Notes under the pieces: generated by a model
The model's database searches: none
What the model saw: only the letters and a program-made list of their open reading frames with translations
What the model was told of the DNA's origin: nothing
NCBI RefSeq assembly: GCF_017302985.1
Contig: NZ_JAFIMU010000004.1
Location: 1-64,000, forward strand
DNA: 64,000 nucleotides
Reading direction: 5' to 3'
From: Corallococcus macrosporus
GTDB lineage: Bacteria > Myxococcota > Myxococcia > Myxococcales > Myxococcaceae
Position numbers and translations under genes: made by a program
In this document: positions 53,976 through 62,980 of the stretch, piece by piece
Layout of the letters: the number at the start of each line of letters is the position of its first letter
Numbering within the stretch: position 1 is the stretch's first letter

Positions 53976-54389
53976 GTGACGACTCCCTTGCTCGGCACAT
54001 CGTCGTTCCTGGTCCCGGTGACGTCGCTCTACGCCGCGCTCAATGCCTTCCTCACGCTGGCGCTCTCCATCAACGTCAGCGCGGTCCGCACGAAGCTCAA
54101 GATCTTCCGGGGCGACGGAGGCCATGCAGGACTGGGGTCCGCCATCCGCGCGCATGGCAACAACGTCGAGCAGGTCCCCCTGGCGCTCATCCTGCTGTTG
54201 CTGGCGGAGCTGAGCGGTGGTGGCTCGACGCCGCTGCACATCTTCGGCGGCGCGCTGCTCGTGGCGCGCCTGGCGCATGCCTTCGGGATGCTGCGCGGGA
54301 GCCCGGTCCAGGCGGTCGGCGCGACGCTCACCCTGGTCGTGCAACTGGGATTGGCCGGTTGGGTCCTCTGGCTGCGGCCCTGGGGCTGA
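53976..54389 (+). CDS. MAPEG family membrane protein
   Basis: The 137-residue protein has four hydrophobic helices and the MAPEG motif with an Arg/Asn-rich loop (FRGDGGHAGLGSAIRAHGNNVEQVPLALILL), the glutathione-binding signature of microsomal eicosanoid/glutathione-metabolising enzymes. The GTG start at 53976 is preceded by GGAGG. Bacterial members are of unknown substrate. Confidence 0.9.
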   Translation: MTTPLLGTSSFLVPVTSLYAALNAFLTLALSINVSAVRTKLKIFRGDGGHAGLGSAIRAHGNNVEQVPLALILLLLAELSGGGSTPLHIFGGALLVARLAHAFGMLRGSPVQAVGATLTLVVQLGLAGWVLWLRPWG

Positions 54390-54426
54390 AGCCTCATCCC
54401 CAGGGCGCGAGCGTCAGTGCCCGCGC

Positions 54427-54957
54427 CTACCACCGGGTGACGTGCAGCAGGACGTTGCCGCACGCGCCCTGGTAGCCCTCGACGATGATGAGCAACTGAT
54501 AGCCCTTGATGAGCATGAGGGAGATCGCGGACGTCGTGCCATTGCTCGAGTCATCGTTGCACTTCAAGACCTCCGACGTGGCCCTGGAGTTCCGGATCTC
54601 CATGAGGGTGTCGAAGTTGGAGCCCCTCGTGCTGAACGTATAGGTCCCCGTCTCGGGAACCTTCCAGGTGTAGGCGACGTCTCGCGACGAACCCGAACCG
54701 CACGTGGTCGTCCACTGATTGCTGGCCGTGCAGCTCGTGGGGTACGTCGCGACCGGAGAGCTGATGGCGCTTCCCAGGTCCGCCGCGAACGTCTGCGCCT
54801 CCAGGCGGCGGGGCTCCTCGGACTGGCTGTCGTCCAGGACCCCGGCCTCGCCGGGCACGGAGCCGTCGAGCGCCTCACCCTCGGGAAGGGGGCCGCAGGC
54901 GCCGAGGAACAACGCACACGAGGCCACACCCACAACGGTCTTGCCGAAGTTCGCCAT
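54427..54957 (-). CDS. PPC-domain-like lipoprotein
   Basis: The 176-residue protein has a lipoprotein signal (TVVGVASCALFLGACGP; lipidated Cys21) and a beta-sandwich domain similar to the bacterial pre-peptidase C-terminal type: AYTWKVPETGTYTFSTRGSNFDTLMEIRNS. Several Cys suggest disulphides. It is a surface or periplasmic accessory protein. It faces the MAPEG gene (convergent, 37-bp gap). Confidence 0.85.
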   Translation of the reverse strand: MANFGKTVVGVASCALFLGACGPLPEGEALDGSVPGEAGVLDDSQSEEPRRLEAQTFAADLGSAISSPVATYPTSCTASNQWTTTCGSGSSRDVAYTWKVPETGTYTFSTRGSNFDTLMEIRNSRATSEVLKCNDDSSNGTTSAISLMLIKGYQLLIIVEGYQGACGNVLLHVTRW

Positions 54958-55139
54958 GGTTCACCTGAGGGGGAATCAAGGCGGCCCCGCACTTACGGCT
55001 GTGTCCGCCTGGAACCGAAGGTGCGCCCCGTTCGCAATGGCAGCCATTGCCCTGCCCGGCCACGACACGGGTCATTTGTGGATGGTGTGGACTCCTTGCG
55101 GATGCTGACTCGCGTCAATTGAGGGTCGCCGGGTGATTC

Positions 55140-56024
55140 CTACCCTCCGTCTTCCTTTGCCCGCGCCCGGACCTCCGCCGCGAACAGCTCCGCGGCGGGT
55201 GTGCGCGGCGCCCCCTTGCGCCAGAGGAGCGCCGCCAGCTCCGAGCGGGGTGCGGGAGACAGCCGCTTCACCACCAGCCGCTCGGCGTCCGCGAGCCGTG
55301 GCTCGGGAAGCACCGTGACCGCGAGTCCCGCGCGGACGATGGCCAGCACGGTGGCCACCGCGTTGGACTCGAGCGCGATCCGGGGCGCGAACCGCATGGC
55401 CGCGAAGTGCGCGTCCACCCGGGCGCGCACGCGCAGGCCGCGTGACAGGAGCGCGAAGGGCTCCTCCGTGAGCAGCTTCATCCCCACGGACTCCACACCC
55501 GCCAGCGCATGTCCGCGTGCGACGACGAGCGTGAGCCGGCTGTCGAAGACGGGCTCCGCGTCCAGGTCCGCCAGGCGCGCGGGGGCATAGCCCAGTCCCA
55601 CGTCCAGCTTGCCGTCCGCCAGTTGCCGCTCCAGCTTCCGGACCACGGCCTCCTGCGCGCTCAGCGCCAGCCCGGGGTGCCTGCGGAGCACCGCCGCCAG
55701 CGCCGGCACCACGAGGCCGCGCATGCTCGGCGGATAGCCCACGCGGAGGGCCCCGGTGGCCAGCCCCCGCAGCGCCCCCACCGCGGACAGGCCCGCGTTC
55801 ACGTCCTCCAGCGCGCGCGACGCGTAGGTGCGGAACAGCTCCCCGGCCTGTGTCAGCCGCACCCCCGAGCGAGCCCTCTCGAAGAGCGGTGTGCCGACCT
55901 CTTCCTCCAACTGGTGGATCTGGTGCGACAGCGTGGGCTGGGAGACGTGCAGCCGCCGCGCGGCGCGTCCGAAGTGCAGCGCGTCGGCGACGGCGGAGAA
56001 GTAGCGGAGGTGTCGGAGCTCCAT
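55140..56024 (-). CDS. LysR family regulator (CynR/AlsR-like)
   Basis: The 294-residue regulator has the winged helix MELRHLRYFSAVADALHFGRAARRLHVSQPTLSHQIHQLEEE and a binding domain starting ALRVGYPPSMRGLVVPAL. It is divergent from catabolic acetolactate synthase with a perfect LysR box in between, an arrangement like alsR-alsS. Confidence 0.94.
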   Translation of the reverse strand: MELRHLRYFSAVADALHFGRAARRLHVSQPTLSHQIHQLEEEVGTPLFERARSGVRLTQAGELFRTYASRALEDVNAGLSAVGALRGLATGALRVGYPPSMRGLVVPALAAVLRRHPGLALSAQEAVVRKLERQLADGKLDVGLGYAPARLADLDAEPVFDSRLTLVVARGHALAGVESVGMKLLTEEPFALLSRGLRVRARVDAHFAAMRFAPRIALESNAVATVLAIVRAGLAVTVLPEPRLADAERLVVKRLSPAPRSELAALLWRKGAPRTPAAELFAAEVRARAKEDGG

Positions 56025-56033
56025 GGCGCCATC

Positions 56034-56048
56034 ATAGACAGCATCTAT
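56034..56048. promoter_or_regulatory. LysR box between regulator and acetolactate synthase
   Basis: ATAGA-CAGCA-TCTAT is a perfect inverted repeat with T-N11-A (T56035, A56047), the classical LysR binding geometry. It lies 10 bp upstream of the LysR start and about 77 bp upstream of the synthase start. Confidence 0.75.
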
Positions 56049-56124
56049 CGGCCTGATGAAAACAGACGAATGTACGAATCGATGCCCGCCGGTACATCTT
56101 CCTCGCCACGAAGGAGAGGCACCC

Positions 56125-57756
56125 ATGAAGGCATCGGATCTGTTCGTGAAGGCGCTGGAAGCCGAGGGCGTCCGCTGTATCTACGGACTTCCCGGCGAGG
56201 AGAACCTGGACCTGCTGGAGTCCATGCGCGCCGCGGGCATGCGCCTGGTCGTCACGCGCCACGAGCAGGCGGCGGGGTTCATGGCCGCGACGCAAGGCCG
56301 GCTCACCGGACGCGCGGGCGTGTGCCTGGCGACGCTGGGACCGGGAGCCACCAACCTGGTCACCGCCGCCGCGTACGCGCAGCTCGGCGCCATGCCCATG
56401 GTGATGCTCACCGGCCAGAAGCCCATCAAGGCGAGCAAGCAGGGGCACTTCCAGATCGTCGACGTCGTCGGGATGATGCGGCCGCTCACCAAGTCCACGC
56501 GCACGCTCGTCTCCGCGGAGCACGTCCCCTCGGCGGTGCGTGAGGCCTTCCGCCGCGCGGAGGAGGAGCGCCCCGGCGCCACCCACCTGGAGCTGCCCGA
56601 GGACGTGGCGCGCGAGTCCACCGAGGCCGCGCCCCTGTCGCCGGGCGTGCCGCGAAGGCCCGTGGCGGACGAGGGGGCCATCGCGCAGGCGGTGGAGGCG
56701 CTGGCCTCGGCCCGCCGTCCGATGTTGATGATTGGCGCGGGGGCCAACCGCAAGCTGACGTCCGAGATGCTCCGCGCGTTCGTGGACCGCGTGGGCCTGC
56801 CCTTCTTCAGCACGCAGATGGGCAAGGGCGTGGTGGATGAGACGCACCCGCTGTGGATGGGGACCGCGGCGCTGTCGGACGGCGACTTCGTCCACCGCGC
56901 CATCGAGGCCTCGGACTGCATCCTCAACGTGGGCCATGACGTCATCGAGAAGCCCCCGTTCGTCATGCGCGACGGCCGCCGCACGGTCATCCACCTGAAC
57001 TTCTCCTCGGCGGAGGTCGACCCCGTGTACTTCCCGCAGGTGCAGGTGACGGGGGACCTGGCCAATGCCGTGTGGCGCATCGCGGAAGGGGTCGGCCCGC
57101 GCTCGCACTGGGACTTCACGCCCTTCGAGCGTTCACGGGCGGGGCTCGACGCGCAGTTCGTGAGCGGCGCGGGGGATGACCGCTTCCCCATCTATCCCGC
57201 GCGGCTGGTCGCGGAGGTGCGCCGCGCCATGCCGGACGACGGTGTCGTGTGCCTGGACAACGGCATGTACAAGCTGTGGTTCGCCCGCTACTACCGCTGC
57301 CGCCGGCCCAACACGCTCCTGCTCGACAACGCGCTCGCGACGATGGGCGCGGGCCTGCCGTCCGCCATCGCCGCGAAGCTCGTCCACCCCCGGCGCAAGG
57401 TGCTGGCCGTCTGCGGTGACGGTGGGTTCATGATGAACTCGCAGGAGCTGGAGACAGCGGTTCGCCTGAAGCTCGACCTGACCGTGGTCGTGGTGCGCGA
57501 CGACGCCTACGGGATGATCCGCTGGAAGCAGGAGGAGCAGGGCCTGCCGGACTTCGGGATGACGTTGGGCAACCCGGACTTCGTCCGCTACGCGGAAGCC
57601 TACGGCGCCCGGGGACACCGCCCGGCGAGCGCCACCGAGTTCGGCGCCACGCTCACCCGCTGCCTGGAGTCGGGCGGCGTGCACGTCATCGACCTGCCCA
57701 TTGATTACACAGACACCGCGCAGGCGCTCGGTGCCGGCACGCTGGTGGAGACGTGA
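56125..57756 (+). CDS. alsS: Catabolic acetolactate synthase (AlsS-type), TPP-dependent
   Basis: The 543-residue enzyme has the N-terminal catalytic Glu (IYGLPGEENLDLLESM), the GATN block LGPGATNLVTAAAYAQLGAMP, and the C-terminal TPP motif CGDGGFMMNSQELETAV followed by AYGMIRWKQEEQGLPDFGM, typical of the catabolic, FAD-independent subclass. It condenses two pyruvate to acetolactate. AAGGAGAGG precedes ATG 56125. An aldehyde dehydrogenase gene, not acetolactate decarboxylase, follows after 3 bp. Confidence 0.93.
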   Translation: MKASDLFVKALEAEGVRCIYGLPGEENLDLLESMRAAGMRLVVTRHEQAAGFMAATQGRLTGRAGVCLATLGPGATNLVTAAAYAQLGAMPMVMLTGQKPIKASKQGHFQIVDVVGMMRPLTKSTRTLVSAEHVPSAVREAFRRAEEERPGATHLELPEDVARESTEAAPLSPGVPRRPVADEGAIAQAVEALASARRPMLMIGAGANRKLTSEMLRAFVDRVGLPFFSTQMGKGVVDETHPLWMGTAALSDGDFVHRAIEASDCILNVGHDVIEKPPFVMRDGRRTVIHLNFSSAEVDPVYFPQVQVTGDLANAVWRIAEGVGPRSHWDFTPFERSRAGLDAQFVSGAGDDRFPIYPARLVAEVRRAMPDDGVVCLDNGMYKLWFARYYRCRRPNTLLLDNALATMGAGLPSAIAAKLVHPRRKVLAVCGDGGFMMNSQELETAVRLKLDLTVVVVRDDAYGMIRWKQEEQGLPDFGMTLGNPDFVRYAEAYGARGHRPASATEFGATLTRCLESGGVHVIDLPIDYTDTAQALGAGTLVET

Positions 57757-57759
57757 GCC

Positions 57760-59223
57760 ATGAGCACCCAAGTGAAAGAGAGGAACGCCATGCTGGCTGA
57801 GCGCTACCCGTACTACGTGGCCAACCGCCCGAGGCAGCCCAACGCGGAGCTGCCCGTCACCGACAAGTATTCCGGAGAGGTCGTCACGCGGGTGGCCGTT
57901 GCCGACGCGGCGGCCGTGGAGGAGGCCATCGCCGCGGCGGTGCGCGCGACGGAGCCCATGCGCAAGCTGGCGCCGTATGCCCGGCAGCAGGTGCTGGAGC
58001 ACTGCGTGCGGCGCTTCCAGGAGCGCGCGGAGGAGTTCGCGCTCGCCCTCTGCATCGAAGCCGGCAAGCCGCTGCGCGACGCGCGGGCGGAGGTCACAAG
58101 GCTCATCGAGACCTTCAAGGCAGCCGCGGAGGAGGCGGTGCGCGGAGGCGGCGAGGTCCTCAACCTGGAGGTGTCGCAGCGCACGGCGGGCTACCGGGGC
58201 TTCACGCAGCGCGTGCCGGTGGGACCGTGCTCGTTCATCACACCGTTCAACTTCCCGCTCAACCTGGTGGCGCACAAGGTGGCGCCCGCCATCGCCGCGG
58301 GCTGCCCCTTCGTGCTCAAGCCGTCGGACCGCACGCCGGTGAGCGCGCTGCTCATGGCGGAGGTGCTCGCGGAGACGGCCTTGCCGGAAGGCGCCTTCTC
58401 GGTGCTGCCCACGCGCCTGGAGGACGTAGGCCCCTTCATCGAGGACGACCGGTTGAAGCTGTTGTCGTTCACCGGCTCGGAGAAGGTGGGGTGGGATTTG
58501 AAGGCCCGCGCCGGCCGCAAGAAGGTGGTGCTGGAGCTGGGGGGCAACGCGGCCTGCGTGGTGGACGCGGACCAGGCAGAGCGCCTGGACTTCGTCGCGG
58601 ACCGCATCGCCCAGGGCGCGTTCTTCCAGGCGGGGCAGAGCTGCATCTCGGTGCAGCGGGTCCTCGTGCACGAGTCGCTGTTCGACGGCCTGCGGGAGCG
58701 GCTTGTGACGAGGGCGAAGGCCCTGCGAGCGGGCAACCCCCGGGATGAATCCACGACGCTAGGGCCGCTCATCGACGAGCCCGCGGCGCGGCGGCTGGAG
58801 GGCTGGATTCAAGAGGCCGTGGCGCGAGGAGCCCGGGTGCTGACCGGAGGAGGGAGGCGCGGCGCGCTGCTGGAGGCCACGGTGCTGGAGGGCGTCCCCG
58901 AGGACGCGTCGCTGTGCGCGGAGGAGGCCTTCGGCCCCGTGGTGCTGCTCCAGCCGTTCCGTGACTTCGAAGAAGCGCTGCGCAGGGTGAATGCCAGCCG
59001 TTACGGCCTCCAGGCCGGCCTCTTCACGCAGGACCTGTCCCGCGCGATGCGGGCCTGGGACGAGCTGGAGGTGGGCGGAGTCGTCGTCGGTGACGTGCCG
59101 AGCTTCCGTGTCGACACGATGCCCTACGGCGGCGTGAAGGGCTCCGGGCTGGGCCGCGAGGGCGTGAAGTATGCCATTGAGGACATGACGGAGCTGCGGC
59201 TGCTGGTGCTGCGTCAGGGGTGA
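57760..59223 (+). CDS. Aldehyde dehydrogenase family protein
   Basis: The 487-residue enzyme has the ALDH fold motifs ITPFNFPLNLVAHKVAPA, the cofactor loop SFTGSEKVGWDL, catalytic Glu in VLELGGNAACV, and catalytic Cys in GQSCISVQRVLV. The end has the family phrase PYGGVKGSGLGREG. Substrate class resembles succinate-semialdehyde/lactaldehyde dehydrogenases. It is three bases from the synthase gene, so part of the same operon. Confidence 0.94.
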   Translation: MSTQVKERNAMLAERYPYYVANRPRQPNAELPVTDKYSGEVVTRVAVADAAAVEEAIAAAVRATEPMRKLAPYARQQVLEHCVRRFQERAEEFALALCIEAGKPLRDARAEVTRLIETFKAAAEEAVRGGGEVLNLEVSQRTAGYRGFTQRVPVGPCSFITPFNFPLNLVAHKVAPAIAAGCPFVLKPSDRTPVSALLMAEVLAETALPEGAFSVLPTRLEDVGPFIEDDRLKLLSFTGSEKVGWDLKARAGRKKVVLELGGNAACVVDADQAERLDFVADRIAQGAFFQAGQSCISVQRVLVHESLFDGLRERLVTRAKALRAGNPRDESTTLGPLIDEPAARRLEGWIQEAVARGARVLTGGGRRGALLEATVLEGVPEDASLCAEEAFGPVVLLQPFRDFEEALRRVNASRYGLQAGLFTQDLSRAMRAWDELEVGGVVVGDVPSFRVDTMPYGGVKGSGLGREGVKYAIEDMTELRLLVLRQG

Positions 59224-59280
59224 GGCTCCCTGTTGGCGGGCTTTCTCTGGCAGAGTGGGCGCTTTCACCGGGGGTCCGCC

Positions 59281-60171
59281 ATGCAGAGCAGCGCCATCAC
59301 CGAGGTGTTCCTGCCCATCGCCCTGGGGGTGATCATGCTTGGCCTCGGGCTGAGCCTCACCCTCGGGGACTTCCGCCGCGTGGCGTTGTTTCCGCGCGCG
59401 GCGCTGGTGGGCCTGGGCTGTCAAACGCTGCTCATGCCTGGCGTCTGTTACGCCATCGCGAGCGGCTTCGGGCTGCCTCCGCAGCTCGCCGTGGGCTTGA
59501 TGCTGCTCTCCGCCACGCCGGGCGGCGCGACCGCGAACCTCTTCAGCCACCTGGCCAAGGGCGATGTCGCGCTGAACGTCAGCCTGACGGCGGTCAACAG
59601 CGTGCTGTCGCTGTTCACGCTGCCGCTCATCGTGAACTTCTCCCTGGCGCACTTCATGGGGGAGGAGCGCGCCATCCCGTTGCAGTTCGCGAAGATCGTC
59701 CAGGTCTTCGGCATCGTCCTGGTGCCCATCTCGCTGGGGATGTGGGTGCGCGCGAAGCGGTCCGCGCTCGCGGACAGCCTGGACCGGCCCGTGCGAATCA
59801 TCTCGGCGTTGTTCCTGGTGCTCGTGGTGCTCGCGGCGACGCTCAAGGAGCGGGACCAGTTGGTCACGTACTTCCAGAGCGTGGGGCTCGCGGCGCTGGC
59901 CTTCAACCTGTCCAGCATGGCGGTGGGCTTCGTGGTGCCGGTCCTGCTGCGTGTGGAGCGCAAGCAGGCGGTGGCGATCGCGATGGAGGTGGGCATCCAC
60001 AACGGCACGCTCGCCATCGCCATCGCCTCCAGTCCCCGGCTGCTCAATGACGGCGTGATGGCCATCCCCGCGGCCATCTACAGCGTCATCATGTTCTTCA
60101 CCGCCGGAGTCTTCGGCGCCCTGGTTGCCAGGAACGCTGGTCAAAGCGCGGTTGTCGGTAGCAAAGCTTGA
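59281..60171 (+). CDS. BASS family (bile acid:Na+ symporter-like) transporter
   Basis: The 296-residue membrane protein has about ten helices, with the family core ATPGGATANLFSHLAKGDVALNVSLTAVNSVLS and the VGIHNGTLAIAIASS crossover motif. These form the sodium and substrate site. It lies in the same direction as, and 57 bp after, the aldehyde dehydrogenase; it may export or import an organic acid made by the pathway. Confidence 0.93.
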   Translation: MQSSAITEVFLPIALGVIMLGLGLSLTLGDFRRVALFPRAALVGLGCQTLLMPGVCYAIASGFGLPPQLAVGLMLLSATPGGATANLFSHLAKGDVALNVSLTAVNSVLSLFTLPLIVNFSLAHFMGEERAIPLQFAKIVQVFGIVLVPISLGMWVRAKRSALADSLDRPVRIISALFLVLVVLAATLKERDQLVTYFQSVGLAALAFNLSSMAVGFVVPVLLRVERKQAVAIAMEVGIHNGTLAIAIASSPRLLNDGVMAIPAAIYSVIMFFTAGVFGALVARNAGQSAVVGSKA

Positions 60172-60280
60172 TCGGGAACCGCTGGTTCAAGCGCTCCTGC
60201 TGGTTCGACCACTTCCAGCCGGCCGAGCGCGGGCTGTCACTGTTCACGTGCGGGCTCACCCTGTTGGGAGGGATCACCGC

Positions 60281-61888
60281 ATGGCACCGTCCGAGCAGTT
60301 CGAGTCCGCGAAGCTCCGCACCATCGACGTCCTCCTCAATGAGGGCTTTGGCGCAGCCGACCTGGAGAAGGCCGTGGCCGCGAGCTTCGGGGCGGCACCG
60401 TGGAGCGTCCGCCCGGTGCCTTACGAGCCCACCGGACGCCAGTTCGACCTCCTCCCGCCAGGCCCTGTCGAGCCGGCGAGCGCGTGGGAGCTGGCACGCC
60501 ACCTCCAGGCGGACCCCTGCGTGAAGGATGCGGACCCGGCCTTCGAGGCTGTCTACGCGGAACCGGGTGCGGCCCGGGGGGCTCCGCCCGTGGAAGGCCC
60601 GACGGTCCCGGTCGAGGCAAGGAAGAGGCTGGGGCCTGAGTCATTCAACGAGAACGACTGTGATTGGAGCGTGCGCTTCGTGAAGGCGGACGAGGCGTGG
60701 AGGCTGTCCGGCGCCACGACCCAGGGCGAGGGCATCCTCATCGGCCATCCGGACAGCGGCTATCTGCGCCACCCCGAGCTGGGGTCGAACTTCAGGCCGG
60801 AACTGGGCTGGGACTTCATCGACGGTGACTCGACGACGGAGAACGCGGGCGGAGGCCACGGGTTGAGCACCGCGAGCATCATCTCGAGCCCTCCCGGTGA
60901 CGCCTCGGGAGAGGAAGGGGCGCGGTTGTTCGTGGATGGCATCGCGCCGAAAGCCGAGACCATCCCGCTGCGCGTCGCGAAGCCCACGCTCTTCGTCCCC
61001 GCGCCCGTGCTGTTCAATGTGGGCGTGGAGCGGCTGCGCGACGCCATCTGGTTCGCCATCGGCCGGAGGTTCCACGTCATCAGCATCAGCCTCGGATGGC
61101 TGCCCAACGCGGGGCTGCACCGGGCCATCCAGGCGGCGGTGGGCGAGAACATCATCGTCATCGCCGCCGCGGGGAACTACACGGGCCCCATCGTCGTCTG
61201 GCCCGGCGCGTACGACGAGGTCGTCACGATGGCCGCGTGCAACGCGAGCTCGGAGCCCTGGGCACACTCCGCCTGGGGCAGGGCGGTTGACGCCACCGGC
61301 CCGGGCGAGAACGTCTGGACGGCGCAGCCCGGCGACCAGGTCGCGCAGAGCAGCGGCACCTCGCATGCGACGGCCACCGTCGCGGGGATCGCCGCGCTCT
61401 GGCTGTCGCACCACGGCCGTGACCGGTTGCTCTCGCTGTACCAGGGCGGGCCCACGCTCGCGCAGGTCTTCCGCCATGTGCTCCGCGCGACCTGTGAGCG
61501 CTGGGCCCAGAGCGAGGCCGCCTGGGGCGCCGGGCTCGTCAACGCGAAGACGTGCCTGGAGTGCCCGCTGCCGGACGGGGCGGCCGTGGAGCCGCTCGGG
61601 ACGAGGGCGAGGTCCAAGGGCGACCTGGACACCGTGACAGGCGCTTTCAGCGGCCTCCCGGAGGCCGACGTCCTGAGAAGGCTTGCGACCACGCTCGGTG
61701 TCGACGAACAGAAGGCGGCGCGGCTCGACACGGCATATGGGCGCGAGCTGAGGTTCTGGGCACTCAGCCACGCCCCCTTCCGTCGCGCGCTGCGGGAAGA
61801 CGTCAGCGGGGGCCGTGCCGCGCTCGGGACAGCGGCTCAGATTCCTCTGCCGCCATTCTCACCGAGCCTGCTGGCGGCGATCCGCTGA
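60281..61888 (+). CDS. Subtilisin-like (S8) serine protease without signal peptide
   Basis: The 535-residue protein has a prodomain-like N-terminal region (1-130, no signal peptide) and an S8 catalytic domain: Asp158 in IGHPDSGY, His193 in GGGHGLSTASI, oxyanion Asn299 in AAAGNYTG and Ser361 in SSGTSHATATVAGIAAL. The C-terminal 150 residues hold an alpha-helical extension. GGGAGGGA precedes ATG 60281. It may act inside the cell or use a non-Sec route. Confidence 0.92.
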   Translation: MAPSEQFESAKLRTIDVLLNEGFGAADLEKAVAASFGAAPWSVRPVPYEPTGRQFDLLPPGPVEPASAWELARHLQADPCVKDADPAFEAVYAEPGAARGAPPVEGPTVPVEARKRLGPESFNENDCDWSVRFVKADEAWRLSGATTQGEGILIGHPDSGYLRHPELGSNFRPELGWDFIDGDSTTENAGGGHGLSTASIISSPPGDASGEEGARLFVDGIAPKAETIPLRVAKPTLFVPAPVLFNVGVERLRDAIWFAIGRRFHVISISLGWLPNAGLHRAIQAAVGENIIVIAAAGNYTGPIVVWPGAYDEVVTMAACNASSEPWAHSAWGRAVDATGPGENVWTAQPGDQVAQSSGTSHATATVAGIAALWLSHHGRDRLLSLYQGGPTLAQVFRHVLRATCERWAQSEAAWGAGLVNAKTCLECPLPDGAAVEPLGTRARSKGDLDTVTGAFSGLPEADVLRRLATTLGVDEQKAARLDTAYGRELRFWALSHAPFRRALREDVSGGRAALGTAAQIPLPPFSPSLLAAIR

Positions 61889-61927
61889 AGAGCGCCAGGC
61901 GGAATTCCGTGGTTAGAGTGCCGGACC

Positions 61928-62980
61928 ATGGCACGTCGCGAAACCTGGCAGTGGTGCGTGGCCGCAACCGCCTACTGGACGCTGGCCGGCCTTGCGGCCT
62001 CGAGCGAGGCCCACGCCATTGGCGGGATGGGCTGGGGGCACGCGCTGCTCACCTCCATGGTGGCGCACCTCCTCTGGGTGCCGCTCACCCTCGCCATCCT
62101 TGGCTTCGCGCTGCGCTTCCCGCTGGAGCGGCGGCACGTGGCCTCGCGCATCGCGCTCCACGTGGCGGGCGCGCTCGTCGTCTCGGTCCTCCGCGCGGCG
62201 ATGATCTTCTCCCTGGACCCGTGGGTCGGCTGGTACGCGCAGCGTCCCGCCTTCCTGGACGTGCTCACCCACGCGCTGCTCTCCAACCCGTTCGTCTATC
62301 TCACCGTGCTGGGTGTGGCGCACGCCGTCTACTACGCGGACCAACTGCGGCTGAGGGAGACCCAGCTGGCCCGCGCGCAACTGCACGCGCTCAAGGCCCA
62401 ACTCCACCCGCACTTCCTCTTCAACACGCTGAACACCATCTCCGCGCTCGTGCATCGCGACCCGCACGGGAGCGAGCGGATGATCGCGCGGCTGAGCGAC
62501 CTGCTCCGCGGCACGCTCGATGCCGCGGGCACGGAGGAGGTGCCGCTCCAGGAGGAGCTGCGCTCGCTGCAGCCATACCTGGACATCCAGGGGGTGCGCT
62601 TCGCGGACCGGCTCACGGTGAAGCAGGACATCGCGACGGACGCGCTCACGGCCCGCGTCCCCCACCTGGTGCTCCAACCGCTCGTGGAGAACGCCATCCA
62701 GCATGGCATCGCGCCGGGCTCCGAGCCGGGGACGGTGACGCTGGTCGCGCGGCGTGAGGGCCCCGAGCTGCACCTGGAGGTCCGCGATGACGGTGTCGGC
62801 CTCAAGGAGCACCCGGCGGAAGTCTCCCGGGGCACGGGAGGGGGCCTCGGGCTGCGCATCACCCGCGAGCGCCTGGCGCAGCACTATGGCGGGGCCCACC
62901 GGCTGGAGCTGAAGGACGCCGTGGGCGGTGGCACCACGGTGGCCCTGGCCATCCCCTTCCGCACGGAGCCCACGCCATGA
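61928..62980 (+). CDS. LytS-type sensor histidine kinase
   Basis: The 350-residue kinase has four predicted membrane helices (about 10-150), a short cytoplasmic helix, and the LytS-type catalytic core: phospho-acceptor region LKAQLHPHFLFNTLNTISALV, then LVLQPLVENAIQHGIAPG (N box), and GTGGGLGLRITRERLAQHYG (G box). It senses an unknown membrane or external cue. The LytTR regulator gene overlaps its stop by four bases. Confidence 0.94.
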   Translation: MARRETWQWCVAATAYWTLAGLAASSEAHAIGGMGWGHALLTSMVAHLLWVPLTLAILGFALRFPLERRHVASRIALHVAGALVVSVLRAAMIFSLDPWVGWYAQRPAFLDVLTHALLSNPFVYLTVLGVAHAVYYADQLRLRETQLARAQLHALKAQLHPHFLFNTLNTISALVHRDPHGSERMIARLSDLLRGTLDAAGTEEVPLQEELRSLQPYLDIQGVRFADRLTVKQDIATDALTARVPHLVLQPLVENAIQHGIAPGSEPGTVTLVARREGPELHLEVRDDGVGLKEHPAEVSRGTGGGLGLRITRERLAQHYGGAHRLELKDAVGGGTTVALAIPFRTEPTP

